Assembly (NCBI GenBank): GCA_016936455.1
Contig: JAFGXV010000029.1
Location: forward strand, 57,717 to 121,716
Length of the DNA: 64,000 bases
Direction: 5' to 3'
Source of the DNA: Desulfuromonadaceae bacterium
GTDB lineage: Bacteria > Desulfobacterota > Desulfuromonadia > Desulfuromonadales > Desulfuromonadaceae
Numbering within the stretch: position 1 is the stretch's first letter; each line of letters starts with the position of its first letter. Made by a program: the position numbers and the translations under genes. Below are positions 44,304 through 53,291 of the stretch, in pieces. The notes beneath the pieces are model-generated. The model was not told where the DNA came from and did no database searches. It was given only the letters and a program-made list of their open reading frames with translations.

Positions 44304-46349
44304 TCAGGATGTTTCAGCCTTTTCTTCTTTCAGCATCGAGCGCATCCGGGCAAAAAAGTCCGACGCCTGCTGTTGCTGTTCCTCGGGGCTGCTGAGAGTA
44401 GCCTCGGCCTGCCCCTCCCGCCGCACCAGCGGTTCCGGGATTTCTTCGAGAAAACGGCTCGCCGTCTGGGGCTGTAAACGGCCATAGCGACGGCGGCGGG
44501 CCGCACCCAGCAGCATCAGCTGCTTTCTTGCACGGGTCATGCCGACATAACACAGCCGGCGCTCCTCCGCGATATCGCCCCCTTCATCGATAATCTTGCT
44601 GTGGGGCAGGGTCCCTTCTTCAAACCCGACCAGGTACACGCAGGGGAATTCCAGCCCTTTGCTGGAGTGCAGACTCATCAGCACCACCGCATCCTGCTTG
44701 AGTTTTTCTTCCTTGTTGTTGCGCAGCGGCTCATCGCGGTCGAGCAGGGAAACTTTTTCCAGAAAACCCTCCAATGTGGGCACGGCCTCGCGCTCACAGT
44801 AGGAAGACAGGGCATTAACCACCTCGTGCATATTCTCTACCCGGCGGCGGGCCTGCTTGGGATCATCGGCCTGGCGGTAAAGCTCGTCCTCCAGCCTCAG
44901 CTCCTTCAGCAGCTCCTCCATCGTGGCCGTCAACCGCTCGCCGTGACGGCAGGCCCGGCGATAACGCTGCATCAGCTGGATAAAGGCTTCCACCTGCTGG
45001 GCCGCCTTTTCGCCCAGCGGCTGCGCCAGATCACCGCCCTGCATCAGCTCCCACAGCGGCTGCTGGCGCTCAACGGAAAGAGCAATCAGGCGCTGGGCCG
45101 TGGACTCCCCGATGCCGCGTTTCGGATAGTTGAGAATACGCAGCAGGTTGACCTCGTCCTGCGTATTGACGAACACCTTGAGGTACGCCAGCACATCGCG
45201 CACTTCCTTGCGGTCGAAAAACTGCTGCCCGCCAATCAGCACGTAGGGAATATTCTCATAGCGCAGCTGCTCCTCGAAAGCACGCGACTGACTGTTGGTG
45301 CGATAGAGAATGGCAAAGTCGCGATAGGACAGCTGATGGCGATACCGCTCGCGATGGATCGCCGCCACCACGGCCATGGCCTCATCCTCGCCGTCGTCAC
45401 AGCAGCGATAGACTACCTCGGCTCCCTGCTCCCCTGCCGTCCACAGCCGCTTCTCGTGGCGGCCGGGGTTGTGTTCGATCAGGGCATTGGCCGCCGCCAG
45501 GATCCGTCCGGTCGAGCGGTAGTTCTGCTCCAGCTTGATCACACGGGCACCGGGAAAATCCTGTTCAAAGTCCAGAATGTTGCCCGCCTGGGCGCCACGC
45601 CAGCCGTAGATGGACTGGTCATCGTCGCCGACCACGCACAGATTGCCGTGGATGGCGCTGAGTTCGCGCAGCAGACAGTACTGCACGTGGTTGGTATCCT
45701 GGTATTCGTCCACCATGATATAGCGGAACTGCTGCTGGTACTGTCGCAACACCGCCGGGTGGCTGGCGAACAGCTGCAAAGTCAGCAGCAGAATGTCGTC
45801 AAAATCGATGGCGTTGCAGGCTTTGAGTCCCTGCTGATAACGGGGATAGACTTCTGCCGTCAGCAGATCACATTCGTCATGGCGATTGGGCTGGAAGGTT
45901 TCCGGCGTCTGCATGCGGTTCTTGGCTGAAGAAATCCGCGCCAGCACCTCTTCCACCTCCTGAGCGCTGCCGCGCTCCTGTCGACGCAGCGGCAGCAGAT
46001 CCTTGATTAGACGCCGCTGATCCGCCTCGCCATAGATGGAAAAGTTGCCCTTGTAGCCCAGACGTTCAATCTCCCGGCGCAGGATACGCACCCCGAGGGA
46101 ATGAAAGGTGGAGACAATCAGCCCCTTGGCAGAAGCTCGTCCGACCTGCTCCATCACCCGATCGCGCATCTCCCGGGCGGCCTTGTTGGTAAAGGTCAGG
46201 GCAACCACCTGCTCCGCCGGCACGCTTTTCAGCAGGGCCGCGATGCGGCTGGTAATGACCCGGGTCTTGCCGGAACCGGCCCCGGCCAGCACCAGTAAAG
46301 CCCCCTCGCGATGATCAACCGCCGCCTGTTGCGGCGCGTTCAGCTGCAT
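44304..46349 (-). CDS. rep: ATP-dependent DNA helicase Rep (UvrD family)
   Basis: A 681-residue superfamily 1A helicase. Motif I is VLAGAGSGKTRVIT near residue 25, Ia is LTFTNKAAREM, II is VDEYQDTNHVQY, III is GDDDQSIYGWRGA, and V/VI are LMSLHSSKGLEF and YVGMTRARKQLML. The sequence after motif Ia (KGLIVSTFHSLGVRILRREI) and the overall length match Rep more than UvrD or PcrA. The start at 46349 (MQLNAPQQ) fits the family. A further in-frame start at 46397 would add a hydrophobic head not seen in relatives. Confidence 0.92.
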   Translation of the reverse strand: MQLNAPQQAAVDHREGALLVLAGAGSGKTRVITSRIAALLKSVPAEQVVALTFTNKAAREMRDRVMEQVGRASAKGLIVSTFHSLGVRILRREIERLGYKGNFSIYGEADQRRLIKDLLPLRRQERGSAQEVEEVLARISSAKNRMQTPETFQPNRHDECDLLTAEVYPRYQQGLKACNAIDFDDILLLTLQLFASHPAVLRQYQQQFRYIMVDEYQDTNHVQYCLLRELSAIHGNLCVVGDDDQSIYGWRGAQAGNILDFEQDFPGARVIKLEQNYRSTGRILAAANALIEHNPGRHEKRLWTAGEQGAEVVYRCCDDGEDEAMAVVAAIHRERYRHQLSYRDFAILYRTNSQSRAFEEQLRYENIPYVLIGGQQFFDRKEVRDVLAYLKVFVNTQDEVNLLRILNYPKRGIGESTAQRLIALSVERQQPLWELMQGGDLAQPLGEKAAQQVEAFIQLMQRYRRACRHGERLTATMEELLKELRLEDELYRQADDPKQARRRVENMHEVVNALSSYCEREAVPTLEGFLEKVSLLDRDEPLRNNKEEKLKQDAVVLMSLHSSKGLEFPCVYLVGFEEGTLPHSKIIDEGGDIAEERRLCYVGMTRARKQLMLLGAARRRRYGRLQPQTASRFLEEIPEPLVRREGQAEATLSSPEEQQQQASDFFARMRSMLKEEKAETS

Positions 46350-46442
46350 GAAAAACCGTCCCGCTGCATAAAGAAAAAAATTGTTCGCGGCCCCCACAAC
46401 AGCGCTTGCATTTGCGCACGAGCTTCCTGTATCTTAGCCCCC

Positions 46443-46571
46443 ATGTCACGAATCATCATTCTACTCATCAGTCTGATCTGGGCCTCGCTGGTCTTCGTCT
46501 CCTGGGAAGGAACCGTCGACAGCTGTGAGCATCCCCCCAACGAACCGGCACCGCAGCACCGGGCTTCCTGA
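46443..46571 (+). CDS. Possible small membrane peptide
   Basis: A 42-codon frame: a basic MSR start, a hydrophobic helix of about 17 residues (IIILLISLIWASLVFV) and a polar tail rich in Pro. A TTGCAT-N18-TATCTT pair ends about 10 nt before the ATG, so the message would be nearly leaderless. It lies in the 290-nt gap between rep and the radical SAM gene. There is no clear ribosome site and no homologue known to me. Confidence 0.3.
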   Translation: MSRIIILLISLIWASLVFVSWEGTVDSCEHPPNEPAPQHRAS

Positions 46572-46639
46572 GCCCGAGGGCCTGCAACGATTTTTCCCGC
46601 CCGGTCTTCTTCTCTGTCAACACGATTGCTGTCACCTGC

Positions 46640-47557
46640 TTATCCATAACGACAACGGCAGCCCTGCGTACTGCCACGACGGGCCATTTCATCGTCAATG
46701 GCGTTGAGCACTTCCCATTTATTGAGCGACCACAGCGGCGCCAGCAGACTATCGCGCGGGCCGTCTCCCGTCAGGCGGTGGATCAGGGTCTGCGGATGAA
46801 GGCGTTCCAGAAAATCAGCGGCCAGCTGCACGTACTCCGCCTGCTCCAGCACCTGAATATGTCCCTGCTGGTACAGCCTTCCCAGTGGTGTTCCGCTCAG
46901 GATATGCAGCAGATGAATCTTGATCCCATCGACCCGCAGCCGCGCCATTTCGTCGGCCGTCTGCAGCATCTCCTCCAGACTCTCCCCCGGCAGACCAAGA
47001 ATGACATGGGCACAGAGCTTCAGACCGCGCTGTTGCGCCCCTTCCGCGGCCTGCAGAAAGCTCGCATAGTCGTGGCCACGGCGTAAAAAATTAAGCGTGC
47101 GATCATGGCAGCTCTGCAGCCCCAGCTCCAGCCAGAAATCCGTGCGCTGATGGTAGTCCTGGAGCAGATCCAGCACCTCGAACGGCACACAGTCCGGACG
47201 GGTGCCAACGGCCAGGCCCACCACATCCTCGACCGCCAGCGCCTCATCATAGCAGGCACGCAGCCGCTCCAGTGGCGCATACGTATTGGAAAAAGGCTGA
47301 AAATAGGCAATAAACGCCTGCGCCCTGTACTTACGGCGCATGATGGCCTTGGCCTGCCCGATCTGATCCCGGATGGGCAGACCCCGCGCGATACCGGTGG
47401 CACCGGAGCCGTTGGGATCACAGAACAGGCAACCCGACGCCTGCCGCCCTCCTTCGCGATTGGGGCAGCCGAAGCCGGCATCTACGGAAATTTTATGGAC
47501 GCGACCGCCAAACTGCTGCTTCAGAAAATCGGAATAAACCCGGTAAGCTTTGGACAT
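46640..47557 (-). CDS. TIGR01212-family radical SAM protein (YhcC-like)
   Basis: A 305-residue radical SAM protein. The cluster cysteines are in DAGFGCPNREGG and SGCLFCDPNG near residues 29-46, in the extended CPNR...CxFC arrangement of this family. VGTRPDCVP, WLELGLQSCHDRTL and HVILGLPGES follow, as in Elp3/YhcC radical SAM TIM barrels. The family is associated with RNA modification or translation in genome contexts. The substrate is unknown. RBS is weak. Confidence 0.88.
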   Translation of the reverse strand: MSKAYRVYSDFLKQQFGGRVHKISVDAGFGCPNREGGRQASGCLFCDPNGSGATGIARGLPIRDQIGQAKAIMRRKYRAQAFIAYFQPFSNTYAPLERLRACYDEALAVEDVVGLAVGTRPDCVPFEVLDLLQDYHQRTDFWLELGLQSCHDRTLNFLRRGHDYASFLQAAEGAQQRGLKLCAHVILGLPGESLEEMLQTADEMARLRVDGIKIHLLHILSGTPLGRLYQQGHIQVLEQAEYVQLAADFLERLHPQTLIHRLTGDGPRDSLLAPLWSLNKWEVLNAIDDEMARRGSTQGCRCRYG

Positions 47558-47617
47558 GGCGCGACTAGCCGATCCGCCGGGACGGGGCAGGGCTGAAGAG
47601 CGTTGAATGGAGCGTCA

Positions 47618-47917
47618 TCATGGACACTGCTGCAACTGGTTGAGATACTCTTCCCACTCGCTGGGCAGCAGGTCTTTCTTCTTTGAATTGCATTCCTTGC
47701 AGGCCGCAACACAATTGCCCTTGGTACTGTGGCCACCTCGCACCAGGGGCACAATATGATCGAGGGTCAGTTCGCTGGCCGGCACCTGGGCGCCGCAGTA
47801 GTAGCAACGACCGGCCGCGATCTTATTGCGCCACCACTGGGTCTTGCGCAGCTGCCGGGCCTTGTCCCGCTCCCGCCGCAGCTGCTCTTCGGAAACATCC
47901 ATCCATTCGTTCATCAT
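47618..47917 (-). CDS. HNH endonuclease-domain protein
   Basis: A 99-residue basic protein. The N-terminal half is a charged helix. An HNH domain fills about 38-85: two Cys pairs (CYYC and CKEC) bracket the catalytic LTLDHIVPLVRGG and NCVAAC. The short size and Cys4 zinc frame resemble small HNH proteins of Desulfuromonadales. AGGAG precedes the start closely. It does not sit beside a methylase or phage gene, so a restriction role is not indicated. Confidence 0.82.
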   Translation of the reverse strand: MMNEWMDVSEEQLRRERDKARQLRKTQWWRNKIAAGRCYYCGAQVPASELTLDHIVPLVRGGHSTKGNCVAACKECNSKKKDLLPSEWEEYLNQLQQCP

Positions 47918-48037
47918 TTCTCCTGGTCGTGCAAATCCTGCTCACTCTTGCAGATTTTTTCAATCTGTGCAATGAATAGCGCTGTTCCTGCGACAGTTTT
48001 GGCGCAGGATATTCTTTTGCCTAACTGAAGAGTTTCT

Positions 48038-49390
48038 ATGAAAATACTCATCGTCGGCGCAGGCCAGGTCGGCTATTTCCTCTGCGAACGCCTCTCCGGT
48101 GAAGGGCACGAAGTGACCCTGATCGATCGCGATGACATTCACCTGCGCCGCGCCCAGGATCGGCTCAATGTCATGGGCATCGTCGGCAACGGCGCCAGCG
48201 CCGAAATCCTTGAGCAAGCCAACATCAAGCAGACCGATATCTTCATCGCCGTCACCGATCTGGATGAGGTCAATATTCTGGCCTGCCTGCTGGCGCGCGA
48301 ATACGCCGTCAAAACGCGGGTGGCCCGGGTCAAGAGTATCGAGTACCGCAGCCACGGTGCCATTCTGTCAAAAGAAAAACTCGGCATCGACCTGCTGATC
48401 AACCCCTCCGACGAAGTCGCCGACGAGATGGTCAAGATTGCCTGTCGCAAGGGTTCTTTTGATGTCGCGGAATTCGTCGAAGGCAAAATCCAGTTTCTCG
48501 GTTACCACATCGACCAGGAAAGCCCGCTGTGTGGTATGACCCTGCGTGAACTGGGAGAGCTGCGCGGCATGTACCGCTTCATCGTCACGGCCATCTCCCG
48601 CGGAGACGAAACCATCATCCCCCGCGGCGAGGATGCCATCGAAGCCGGCGACAGCATCTTCATCTTCGCCCACCAGAGCGACCTGCCGGCCATTCAGTAC
48701 CTGCTGGGAGCAGAAGGCAATCAGAAGCGTCGGACACAGCGAGTGTTCATTATCGGTGGCAGCAAGGTCGGCATCCGCATTGCCGACCAGCTGGAAAAAC
48801 AGAATTTCGATGTCCGGCTGGTGGACCGCGATGAGCAGCGCTGCCTCAAAATCTCGGCACGGCTGAAAAAAACCATGGTCATCCACGCCGACGGCACGGA
48901 CATTCACGCCCTGCTGGAAGAGGGTCTGGAACATGCGGACATCTTCATCGCCGTCACCAACAGTGACGAGACCAACATCCTGACCTCGTTGCTCTACAAG
49001 CAGCACAACTCCGGCCGCACCCTGGCTCGGATCAACAAACCCGAGCTGCTCAATCTGGCCCCCAACCTCGGCATTGATGCCTGCATCTCGCCGCGGCTGT
49101 CCGCCGCCGGAGCCATTCTCAAATACGTCCGCCGCGGCAGCGTCATCTCTTTGGCGACCATTGAAGGCAGCAATGCCGAGGTGCTCGAGGTCGAAGTCAA
49201 CCAAGGCAACCCGCATGTCGACATTCCGCTGGGATCACTCAACTTTCCAAAAGGAGCGATCATCGGCGCCATTGTCCGTGGTTCAACCTACGAAATTGCG
49301 ACCGGCAGTTCCGTGCTCAAGGCCGGCGACCGGGTCGTCACCTTCACCCTGCCCGAAGCCCTGGCACGGGTCGAAAAGTTCTTCGCCTGA
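48038..49390 (+). CDS. trkA: Trk potassium uptake regulator TrkA
   Basis: A 450-residue cytoplasmic regulator of TrkH channels with two RCK halves. Each half has a Rossmann nucleotide site (ILIVGAGQVGYFL at the N-terminus and VFIIGGSKVGIRIAD near 236) and a TrkA_C domain (about 140-220 and 370-450). NAD(H) or ATP binding sets channel opening in relatives. It lies 5 nt before trkH and is transcribed with it. Confidence 0.95.
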   Translation: MKILIVGAGQVGYFLCERLSGEGHEVTLIDRDDIHLRRAQDRLNVMGIVGNGASAEILEQANIKQTDIFIAVTDLDEVNILACLLAREYAVKTRVARVKSIEYRSHGAILSKEKLGIDLLINPSDEVADEMVKIACRKGSFDVAEFVEGKIQFLGYHIDQESPLCGMTLRELGELRGMYRFIVTAISRGDETIIPRGEDAIEAGDSIFIFAHQSDLPAIQYLLGAEGNQKRRTQRVFIIGGSKVGIRIADQLEKQNFDVRLVDRDEQRCLKISARLKKTMVIHADGTDIHALLEEGLEHADIFIAVTNSDETNILTSLLYKQHNSGRTLARINKPELLNLAPNLGIDACISPRLSAAGAILKYVRRGSVISLATIEGSNAEVLEVEVNQGNPHVDIPLGSLNFPKGAIIGAIVRGSTYEIATGSSVLKAGDRVVTFTLPEALARVEKFFA

Positions 49391-49395
49391 CCACC

Positions 49396-50838
49396 ATGAA
49401 AATAACCTTTGTCCTTCATATTCTGGGTGCACTGCTCATCTGCCTGTCGCTGAGCCTGCTGACGCCAATCCCCTTTGCCCTCTACTTTCATGAGTCCACC
49501 ATCAGCACCTTCGCTGAATCCGCCCTGATCTGTCTGGTCAGCGGTCTGGTGATGATGAAACTCTGTGCGGGTAAAAAGGAGTTGAGTCTGCGCGAGGGCT
49601 TTGCCGTCGTCTCCTTCGGCTGGTTGTTCTTTGCCCTGTTCGGCGCCCTGCCCTACCTGCTCAGTGGCTCCATCGCCTCACCGCTCGATGCCGTATTCGA
49701 AACCATGAGCGGCTTCACCACCACGGGTTCGACGATCCTGACCGAGATTGAACACCTGCCGAAAAGCATCCTGTTCTGGCGCGCCATGACCCACTGGATC
49801 GGCGGCATGGGGATCATCGTCCTGAGTCTGGCCATCCTGCCAATGCTCGGCGTCGGCGGCATGCAGCTGTTTCAGGCCGAGGTGCCGGGGCCGACGGCAG
49901 ACCGTCTCAAGCCGCGCATTCAGGATACGGCCAAACTGCTGTGGGGCGTGTATGTCATACTTACCGTCGCGGAAACCCTGCTGCTGATGGCCGGCGGCAT
50001 GAGCTTCTACGACGGCCTCTGCCACGCCTTCGCCACCTTGGCCACGGGTGGATTCTCCACCCGCAACGCTTCGGTTGCCGCTTACGACAGCGGCTATATC
50101 GATGCGGTCATCACCCTGTTCATGTTTCTCGCCGGCGTCAACTTCTCGCTGCACTACTATGCTCTCAAGGGCCGTGTCGGCGAGTACTTCCGCAACGAGG
50201 AATTTCGTTTTTACCTGTTCATCACCGTCGGCGCCACCGCGGTACTGATGTGGTTCAACCAGGGCGTCGTCTACGAGTCCGTGATCGACAACCTGCGCTA
50301 CAGCGCCTTTCAGACCGCATCGATCCTCACCACCACCGGCTTCGGCACCGCGGACTTCGAGCTGTGGCCGGTCCTGACCCAGTACGTGCTGGTGTTCCTG
50401 ATGTTTATCGGCGGCTGTGCCGGCTCCACTGGCGGCGGCATGAAAGTGGCCCGCATCCTGCTGCTCTTCAAACACGGTCTGGTGCAGGTCTATCGCCTGA
50501 TTCACCCGCGCGCGATCAAACTGGTCAAACTTGGCGATCAGGCTGTCGCGCCCGAGGTCATGCAGTCGATTCTGGGTTTTTTTGCGCTGTTCATGGGCGT
50601 GTTTGTCGCCGCCTCCTTCCTGCTGGCGGCAACAGGCATGGATCTGGTCTCAAGCGGTGCCGCCGTCATCGCCACCCTGAGCAATATCGGCCCCGGCTTG
50701 GGCACTGTGGGTCCGGTGGACAACTTCGCCCATGTGCCAGCCTTCGGCAAAGCCGTGCTGGTGCTGTGCATGCTGCTGGGGCGGCTGGAGCTGTTCACGG
50801 TGCTGGTGCTGTTTCTGCCGTCGTTCTGGCGCCGATAA
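49396..50838 (+). CDS. trkH: Trk potassium uptake membrane subunit TrkH
   Basis: A 480-residue inner-membrane K+ channel/transporter with about ten hydrophobic segments. Selectivity-filter-like glycine motifs recur in its four pore loops: MSGFTTTGST near 112, LATGGFSTRN near 217, LTTTGFGTADF near 314 and LSNIGPGLG near 430. The basic segment GGGMKVARILLLFKHG near 352 contacts TrkA. It ends at the terminator at 50852. Confidence 0.95.
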   Translation: MKITFVLHILGALLICLSLSLLTPIPFALYFHESTISTFAESALICLVSGLVMMKLCAGKKELSLREGFAVVSFGWLFFALFGALPYLLSGSIASPLDAVFETMSGFTTTGSTILTEIEHLPKSILFWRAMTHWIGGMGIIVLSLAILPMLGVGGMQLFQAEVPGPTADRLKPRIQDTAKLLWGVYVILTVAETLLLMAGGMSFYDGLCHAFATLATGGFSTRNASVAAYDSGYIDAVITLFMFLAGVNFSLHYYALKGRVGEYFRNEEFRFYLFITVGATAVLMWFNQGVVYESVIDNLRYSAFQTASILTTTGFGTADFELWPVLTQYVLVFLMFIGGCAGSTGGGMKVARILLLFKHGLVQVYRLIHPRAIKLVKLGDQAVAPEVMQSILGFFALFMGVFVAASFLLAATGMDLVSSGAAVIATLSNIGPGLGTVGPVDNFAHVPAFGKAVLVLCMLLGRLELFTVLVLFLPSFWRR

Positions 50839-50851
50839 CAGTCATGAACAA

Positions 50852-50877
50852 GAAAGGCGGGCCAACGCCCGCCTTTC
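50852..50877. terminator. Bidirectional terminator between trkH and pgeF
   Basis: GAAAGGCGGGC (50852-50862) pairs perfectly with GCCCGCCTTTC (50867-50877) around CAAC. It is flanked by T-rich sequence on the plus side and serves the two converging units. Confidence 0.85.
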
Positions 50878-50914
50878 AACTTTTCCCTTTTCCCCGCTCG
50901 ATTCTCTCACCGCC

Positions 50915-51706
50915 CTAGCGCAGCAGCACATACCCCAGCTGACGGCCGGTTTTACCCTGGTCACGCCGATAGGAAAAAAACAGCTCCTTGTGACGATACG
51001 TGCAGGGCTCACTGATCTCGCAGTGGCCAGGCTTGATGCCGGCAGCGGCCAACTGCAGACGGCAGCTCTCTTTAAGATCGAGTTGCCATTTGCCCAGCGA
51101 CTGCTCCTCAGCAATGCTGTTCCAGTCGTGCCCGGCCGCCCTGAACGCATCGCGGACGTCTTTCCCCACGACATAATGGCGCGCACTGATACCGGGGCCA
51201 ACGGCCGCCAGCACATCGGCCGCACGGCTGCTGAATTCCGCCTCCATCACCTGCAACGTTTTGCCGATAATCCCGGCGGCAGCACCACGCCAGCCGACAT
51301 GAACCGCGGCGACGACCTGTTGCTGTGGATCAAACAGTAGAACCGGATAACAGTCTGCGACCGTCACACCAATCATCAGACCGCGCTGATTGGACACAAT
51401 CGCATCCGCCTCAACGTCCTGAAAGTGACTGACATCAGCATTTTCACTGTTGACCACCAGAACATCGCTGCCGTGGACTTGCTTGACCAGCAGCAGCTGA
51501 TGCAGCGGGATACCGAACTCCAGCGCCAGCACCGAGCGGTTCCCTTCGACATTGTACGCCGCATCATCGGTATTGCTGCCGAGATTCAGCGAGTTATAAG
51601 GCGGGCGGCTGATTCCGCCATTGCGGGTGGTAACCCCGGCCAGTGCGCCGGCCGTCGACCAGCGGGCCTGCAGACAGCTTATTTTCCCCTGTTTGACCAG
51701 TTCCAT
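50915..51706 (-). CDS. pgeF: PgeF/YfiH-family purine nucleoside phosphorylase (peptidoglycan editing factor)
   Basis: A 263-residue copper/zinc-site enzyme of the DUF152 family. The metal triad is visible: VKQVHGSDV (His), VTVADCYPVLL (Cys) and AAVHVGWRGAAAG (His). PgeF homologues cleave purine nucleosides and help exclude L-Ser from peptidoglycan stems. Transcribed after rluD with a 31-nt gap, as in many bacteria. Confidence 0.93.
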   Translation of the reverse strand: MELVKQGKISCLQARWSTAGALAGVTTRNGGISRPPYNSLNLGSNTDDAAYNVEGNRSVLALEFGIPLHQLLLVKQVHGSDVLVVNSENADVSHFQDVEADAIVSNQRGLMIGVTVADCYPVLLFDPQQQVVAAVHVGWRGAAAGIIGKTLQVMEAEFSSRAADVLAAVGPGISARHYVVGKDVRDAFRAAGHDWNSIAEEQSLGKWQLDLKESCRLQLAAAGIKPGHCEISEPCTYRHKELFFSYRRDQGKTGRQLGYVLLR

Positions 51707-51737
51707 ATTGATGACTCATCCTGTCAAAAAGCCACCC

Positions 51738-52724
51738 TCAGTGGTGGCCGGATTCTTCAACTTCGTACTTGCGGTTCAACGCCGCGACCAGTTCAGCCAT
51801 ATCCTCCGGTAACGGGCTGCTGAATTCCATATACTCGCCCGTATGGGGATGAATAAATCCGAGCAGGCGCGCATGAAGAGCCTGCCGATGGAGACAGGTC
51901 ACCAGACTGCGGATCTGCGAATCCGCGATGGCATTGGCGCGCCCCGGATTACCGTACAGTGGGTCCCCAACGACAGGCAGATTCATTTCAGAGAGGTGAA
52001 CGCGAATCTGGTGTGTCCGTCCCGTCTCCAGCGTCATCTCAAGCAGCGTCAGTCGATCGCGATCATAGCGGCTGAGAACCCGCCAATGCGTTACAGCGCG
52101 CCGCCCGGCCCGACTTCGACTGCTCATCTTCTTGCGCTCCGTCGGATGACGGCCGATCGCAGCATCAATGGTTCCCTCGGCATTCTGCACCAGACCATGC
52201 ACCAGCGTCAGGTAGCAGCGCCGGATGCTGTGCACCTTGAACTGCTGAGCCAGATGCTGATGCGTCGCATCATCCTTGGTCACCACCAGCACACCGGACG
52301 TATCCTTGTCGAGCCGGTGGACAATGCCGGGACGAAGTCCGCCACCCACACCGGACAGGTCATCGCAATGGTGCAGCAGGGCATTGACCAGGGTTCCGTC
52401 ACGATGGCCACAGGCCGGATGGACCACCATTCCGGCCGCCTTGTTCAACACAGCCAGATAAGCGTCCTCGTAGAGGATTTCCAGTGGCAGGTCTTCAGGT
52501 TTCGCCTCGACCGCCTGCGGCGACGGGATACGCACCTCGATCTGTTCACCGCCACGCAGACGCAGACCAGCCTTGGCCGGCTGACCGTTGACCAGAACAT
52601 CCCCATCGTCAATCAACCGCTTCAACTGGGAGCGGCTGAGATCCGGCAGAGCGCACGCAAGAAAACGGTCCAAGCGCTCCTGCGGTTGCCCCGGCTGCCA
52701 ATCAAGTTTTATAATTTCAGACAT
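51738..52724 (-). CDS. rluD: 23S rRNA pseudouridine synthase RluD
   Basis: A 328-residue pseudouridine synthase. An S4 RNA-binding domain (about 14-75: RLDRFLACALPDLSRSQLKRLI) is followed by the catalytic domain with VHRLDKDTSGVLVV near 137; the Asp is catalytic. Later motifs RTHQIRVHLSEMNLPVVGDPLYG are intact. The LDKDTSG motif and length fit RluD (positions 1911, 1915, 1917) better than RluC or RluA, though the exact target sites cannot be read. It starts next to the stop of the small protein at 52725. Confidence 0.92.
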   Translation of the reverse strand: MSEIIKLDWQPGQPQERLDRFLACALPDLSRSQLKRLIDDGDVLVNGQPAKAGLRLRGGEQIEVRIPSPQAVEAKPEDLPLEILYEDAYLAVLNKAAGMVVHPACGHRDGTLVNALLHHCDDLSGVGGGLRPGIVHRLDKDTSGVLVVTKDDATHQHLAQQFKVHSIRRCYLTLVHGLVQNAEGTIDAAIGRHPTERKKMSSRSRAGRRAVTHWRVLSRYDRDRLTLLEMTLETGRTHQIRVHLSEMNLPVVGDPLYGNPGRANAIADSQIRSLVTCLHRQALHARLLGFIHPHTGEYMEFSSPLPEDMAELVAALNRKYEVEESGHH

Positions 52725-52994
52725 TTACCAGATGGAACTCTCGATTTTACCGGCCTGCTTGATCATGACATCGACAATGGCGCGGTCAAACAGCTGGTCG
52801 CGGTTGGAAACCTGATCGGAGACACGCTCATGGAAATGTTCCCGGCCTTCCAGCAACTCATCCGCCATCAGGTCGAAGATATTGTCATTCTTAATGCCTT
52901 CGGCAACCTTGTCCGGATTATAGAGAGCAATATCCGAAATGATGGCCCGGGCCAAACGAAACGCCAGATCAGGATCGTCAACTTGTCGTGCCAT
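52725..52994 (-). CDS. Small conserved hypothetical protein
   Basis: An 89-residue acidic, helix-rich protein without Cys or membrane segment; features are ARAIISDIALYNPDKVAEGI and DLMADELLEGREHFHERV. The ATG at 52994 has AAGGAG 7-8 nt upstream; the frame to 53021 is less well placed. It ends exactly where rluD starts and probably shares a transcript with rluD and pgeF. Function unknown. Confidence 0.75.
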   Translation of the reverse strand: MARQVDDPDLAFRLARAIISDIALYNPDKVAEGIKNDNIFDLMADELLEGREHFHERVSDQVSNRDQLFDRAIVDVMIKQAGKIESSIW

Positions 52995-53291
52995 CAGTCT
53001 CTCCTTCATCCCCGTTGCCAAACTGAAACGATGCCACTTCTACGACCTGCTCCAGCGCATCCATCGTTCCGGCAACTTAAAAGCGTAGTTGTCGCAAAAA
53101 AACTTATCGAACGATAGCTAAAAAAGGACAGATTGTCAAACCGGCACAGAGCCAGAGTTCAACGCCAGCGAGCTGATCACGCCCTCAACGAGCTGGAACA
53201 ACCCGCCACAGCGTCGAGTACAGATCGAAACATCCGCGCAACCCATGGGCAGCGGCCATCACCATTGGGCACCGGGCGATATCTGGCACAG
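52995..53291. other. Gene-free gap before the small-protein/rluD/pgeF unit
   Basis: About 297 nt without an ORF longer than 60 codons. A TTAAAAGCG...AACTTATCGAACGATAGCTAAAAAAGG patch near 53075-53128 is AT-rich and may hold the promoter of the unit at 52994. No palindrome or repeat stands out. Confidence 0.4.

Noticed and set aside
47618..47917. HNH gene as part of a restriction or phage-defence system
   Set aside because: No methylase, phage gene, toxin-antitoxin or defence neighbour lies near; it is flanked by a radical SAM gene and trkA.
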